A DNA stretch of 42,523 nucleotides, taken from contig JAQUUB010000034.1 of NCBI GenBank assembly GCA_028694115.1, positions 1-42,523 on the forward strand, read 5' to 3'. The DNA is from Lachnospiraceae bacterium (GTDB lineage: Bacteria > Bacillota_A > Clostridia > Lachnospirales > Lachnospiraceae). Position 1 is the first letter of the stretch. Each line of letters begins with the position of its first letter. The translations under genes and the position numbers were made by a program. The notes beneath the pieces were generated by a model, which searched no databases, had not been told where the DNA came from, and saw only the letters and a program-made list of their open reading frames with translations. Shown here in pieces: positions 40,914 through 42,523 of the stretch.

Positions 40914-41576
40914 ATGACAATTCGAATGAATTTTGAACATGAATTAGAAATGCTGAAATTAAATCTTGAGGAAATGGGTGGACGCGTAGAACTTATTTTT
41001 GATAAATTATATGAAGGCATTGACAAACAAGATGAAGAACTTATAAAAAACATAATTAAAAATGATCGCACAATCAATGATATGGAAAAAAACATAGAGG
41101 CCAAATGTTTATCCTTAATAACAAAACAGCAGCCGATGGCAAGTGATTTAAGAATGGTTTCTGCCAGCTTAAAGGTTGTAACAGATCTTGAAAGGATTGC
41201 AGACCATGCTGCAGATATTGCAGAATTAGCATTGCGTTTACTTAATGAACCAATTTGGAACTATTCAAAGTCTCTAAAGCCTATGATGGAATCCACACGG
41301 AAAATGGTGCATAATGCTGTTGATGCATTTGTTAATAGAGATGAACAGGCCGCAAAAGCAGTAATTGCTTATGATGATGTGATTGATGAATATTTTAATA
41401 ATGTAAAGTACGATGTTGTAAATTTACTAAAACAAGAAGATAAGAATCCAGATAATTATATTGATATCTTAATGATTGCTAAATATTTAGAACGTGCAGG
41501 AGATCATGGAGTTAATATTGGTGATTGGGAAATCTTTCAAGAAACAGGAATTATTAATCATGTAAGACTGCTGTAA
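40914..41576 (+). CDS. phoU: Phosphate signalling protein PhoU
   Basis: A 220-residue helical protein made of two three-helix repeats. It shows E-K-N-I-E-style metal motifs (DMEKNIEAKCL), DLRMVSASLKVVTDLERIADHAADI and its second copy ILMIAKYLERAGDHGVNIGDW. It restrains PstSCAB uptake and PhoR signalling when phosphate is plentiful. The start at 40914 is chosen from the family N-terminus (MTIRMNFEHELEML); ribosome binding sequence is weak (GTGG), and GTG 40902 is an alternative. Confidence 0.92.
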   Translation: MTIRMNFEHELEMLKLNLEEMGGRVELIFDKLYEGIDKQDEELIKNIIKNDRTINDMEKNIEAKCLSLITKQQPMASDLRMVSASLKVVTDLERIADHAADIAELALRLLNEPIWNYSKSLKPMMESTRKMVHNAVDAFVNRDEQAAKAVIAYDDVIDEYFNNVKYDVVNLLKQEDKNPDNYIDILMIAKYLERAGDHGVNIGDWEIFQETGIINHVRLL

Positions 41577-41645
41577 TGACAATTTCGACAGATTTTCTAT
41601 TTGCCTAAAAGTATGATTAATTGTAAAATTAAATAAGTACAAATA

Positions 41646-41683
41646 TTTCACATATTGGAATTACACATTTACTTGATTTGATG
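41646..41683 (+). promoter_or_regulatory. Possible weak Pho box before phoB
   Basis: TTTCAC (41646) and TTTACT (41668-41673) are 22 bases apart, two helical turns, with a displaced TTACAC between. A poor -10 TTGATG lies at the same distance as in the two strong Pho boxes. This would fit mild autoregulation of phoB. Confidence 0.35.
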
Positions 41684-41724
41684 AAAGTAGTATTACTGGC
41701 ATAAATAGAGAGTGGAGGAATTGG

Positions 41725-42399
41725 ATGAGTTGTATTTATATTGTAGAAGATGATTTAAATATCCAGGAGATAGAGAGTTTTGCACTAAAAAACAGTGGAT
41801 ATGAAATAAATAGTTTTACATGTTCAAAAACATTTTTTGAAGCTTTGCAAATGAAAAAGCCGGATTTAGTATTACTTGACATTATGTTGCCAGATGAGGA
41901 TGGTCTTTCCATATTAAAAAAATTACGAAATCAAAAGGAAACTAGTAAAATTCCTGTAATTCTTGTTACGGCCAAGACTACAGAAATTGATAAGGTTAGG
42001 GGACTTGATATTGGGGCAGATGATTATATTACGAAACCATTTGGTGTAATGGAATTAATATCCAGGGTAAAGGCTCTATTAAGGCGCGTGCATACAGAGG
42101 AGGAAGATGTAATTCTCAGAATCGGGAATATTTATATGGATCATGAGCGACATACAGTAACCGTAAACGGAGATAATTGTGAATTGACTTATAAGGAATA
42201 TGAATTATTACGATTATTAATGACTCATATAGGTATTGTAACAACGAGAGAGTTAATTATGGATCGTGTATGGGGAACGGATTTTGAAGGTGAATCCAGG
42301 ACACTAGACATGCATATAAAAACATTAAGACAAAAACTAGGGGATGAGGGAAATCATATCAAAACGGTTCGAAATGTTGGATACCGGATGGAAGTATAA
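41725..42399 (+). CDS. phoB: Phosphate-type response regulator, PhoB/PhoP
   Basis: A 224-residue response regulator of the OmpR/PhoB class. The receiver domain carries the acidic pair EDD and phospho-acceptor Asp in LVLLDIMLPDEDG, Thr in LVTAKT and Lys in YITKPFG. The C-terminal winged helix has LTYKEYELLRLLM, TRELIMDRVWG and TLDMHIKTLRQKLG. Directly downstream of phoU, it is the likely activator at the Pho boxes. No histidine kinase starts in the last 124 bases of the window. GGAGGAA precedes the ATG. Confidence 0.94.
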   Translation: MSCIYIVEDDLNIQEIESFALKNSGYEINSFTCSKTFFEALQMKKPDLVLLDIMLPDEDGLSILKKLRNQKETSKIPVILVTAKTTEIDKVRGLDIGADDYITKPFGVMELISRVKALLRRVHTEEEDVILRIGNIYMDHERHTVTVNGDNCELTYKEYELLRLLMTHIGIVTTRELIMDRVWGTDFEGESRTLDMHIKTLRQKLGDEGNHIKTVRNVGYRMEV

Positions 42400-42523
42400 A
42401 GTGTGAAATAAGAAAGTAGATTTTGGGCACAAGTATTTAAGGTGCGAGTTTATCCCACCAAAAAAAGAGTATGGTCGAAAATGTCAGCTTGTACAGTATT
42501 GTTTTTGTAAAAGCTGTAAGGCT
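42400..42523. other. Right edge, no clear gene
   Basis: Several short frames run off the edge. One on the + strand from about 42408 is Cys-rich (KCQLVQYCFCKSCK) but has no start codon. An ATG at 42471 is also open to the end. Nothing here matches the start of a PhoR kinase. Confidence 0.4.

Noticed and set aside
1..42523. CRISPR array or Cas genes
   Set aside because: No regularly spaced repeats and no Cas-like proteins were seen; the only defence-like gene is the Abi_2 protein.
1..42523. tRNA or rRNA genes
   Set aside because: No cloverleaf-like T-loop or anticodon patterns and no rRNA-like stretches were noticed; the T-box contains tRNA-binding motifs but is a leader.
42471..42523. Start of a PhoR histidine kinase
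   Set aside because: The open frame to the window edge has no ribosome binding site and no kinase-like residues; too short to judge.

Overview
The window is low-GC Firmicutes DNA. Strong AGGAGG ribosome binding sites, a T-box leader, a Firmicutes-type purine cluster and a DUF5717/DUF5716 gene pair together point to an anaerobic gut-type Clostridia, most likely a Lachnospiraceae. This assignment rests on gene content and style only; no 16S or other marker is present.

Layout. (1) Bases 1 to about 6,720 are the right part of an integrative mobilizable element. It carries an XRE repressor, a candidate oriT stem-loop, a DUF3847 protein, a MobA/MobL relaxase, a CHC2 zinc-finger protein, a VapE-type ATPase, a Tn916-type excisionase and a Tn916-type tyrosine integrase. 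Its right end lies inside the 5' end of a low-molecular-weight protein tyrosine phosphatase gene. The first codons of that gene are GC-rich and unlike the rest, as if the element brought them in. The left end and any cargo lie outside the window. (2) 6.7-13.5 kb is an accessory stretch: a gene remnant, a rhodanese, an Abi_2/HEPN abortive infection gene preceded by its own promoter and a short terminator-ended RNA (an abiF-type arrangement), an XRE-methyltransferase fusion, an HD hydrolase, a ferredoxin with an FNR/CRP-like upstream site, and a CPBP protease-PadR-DUF2812 operon. (3) 13.5-21.3 kb holds a tryptophan T-box controlling trpB2 and a 2-hydroxyacid dehydrogenase. It also holds a possible cobalamin-riboswitch-like leader before a DUF4430 protein and an ECF S component, then yqeY, a GntR/ABC exporter operon and a CobD/HisC-like aminotransferase.

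(4) 21.3-28.3 kb is a four-gene operon of poorly described proteins: a 1.2-kresidue DUF5717 solenoid, a degenerate Hsp70/actin-like DUF5716 protein, a TPR protein and a two-TM coiled-coil protein. This is the best candidate in the window for an undescribed system: a chaperone-like machine with TPR partners and a membrane anchor. (5) 28.3-30.8 kb is a polar amino acid ABC importer. (6) 30.8-36.6 kb is purC-purF-purB-purA plus a HAD phosphatase. (7) 36.9-42.4 kb is the phosphate regulon, pstS / pstC-pstA-pstB-phoU / phoB. Two matching triple-repeat Pho boxes precede pstS and pstC separately.

All family assignments were made by reading motifs by eye; no database search was run.
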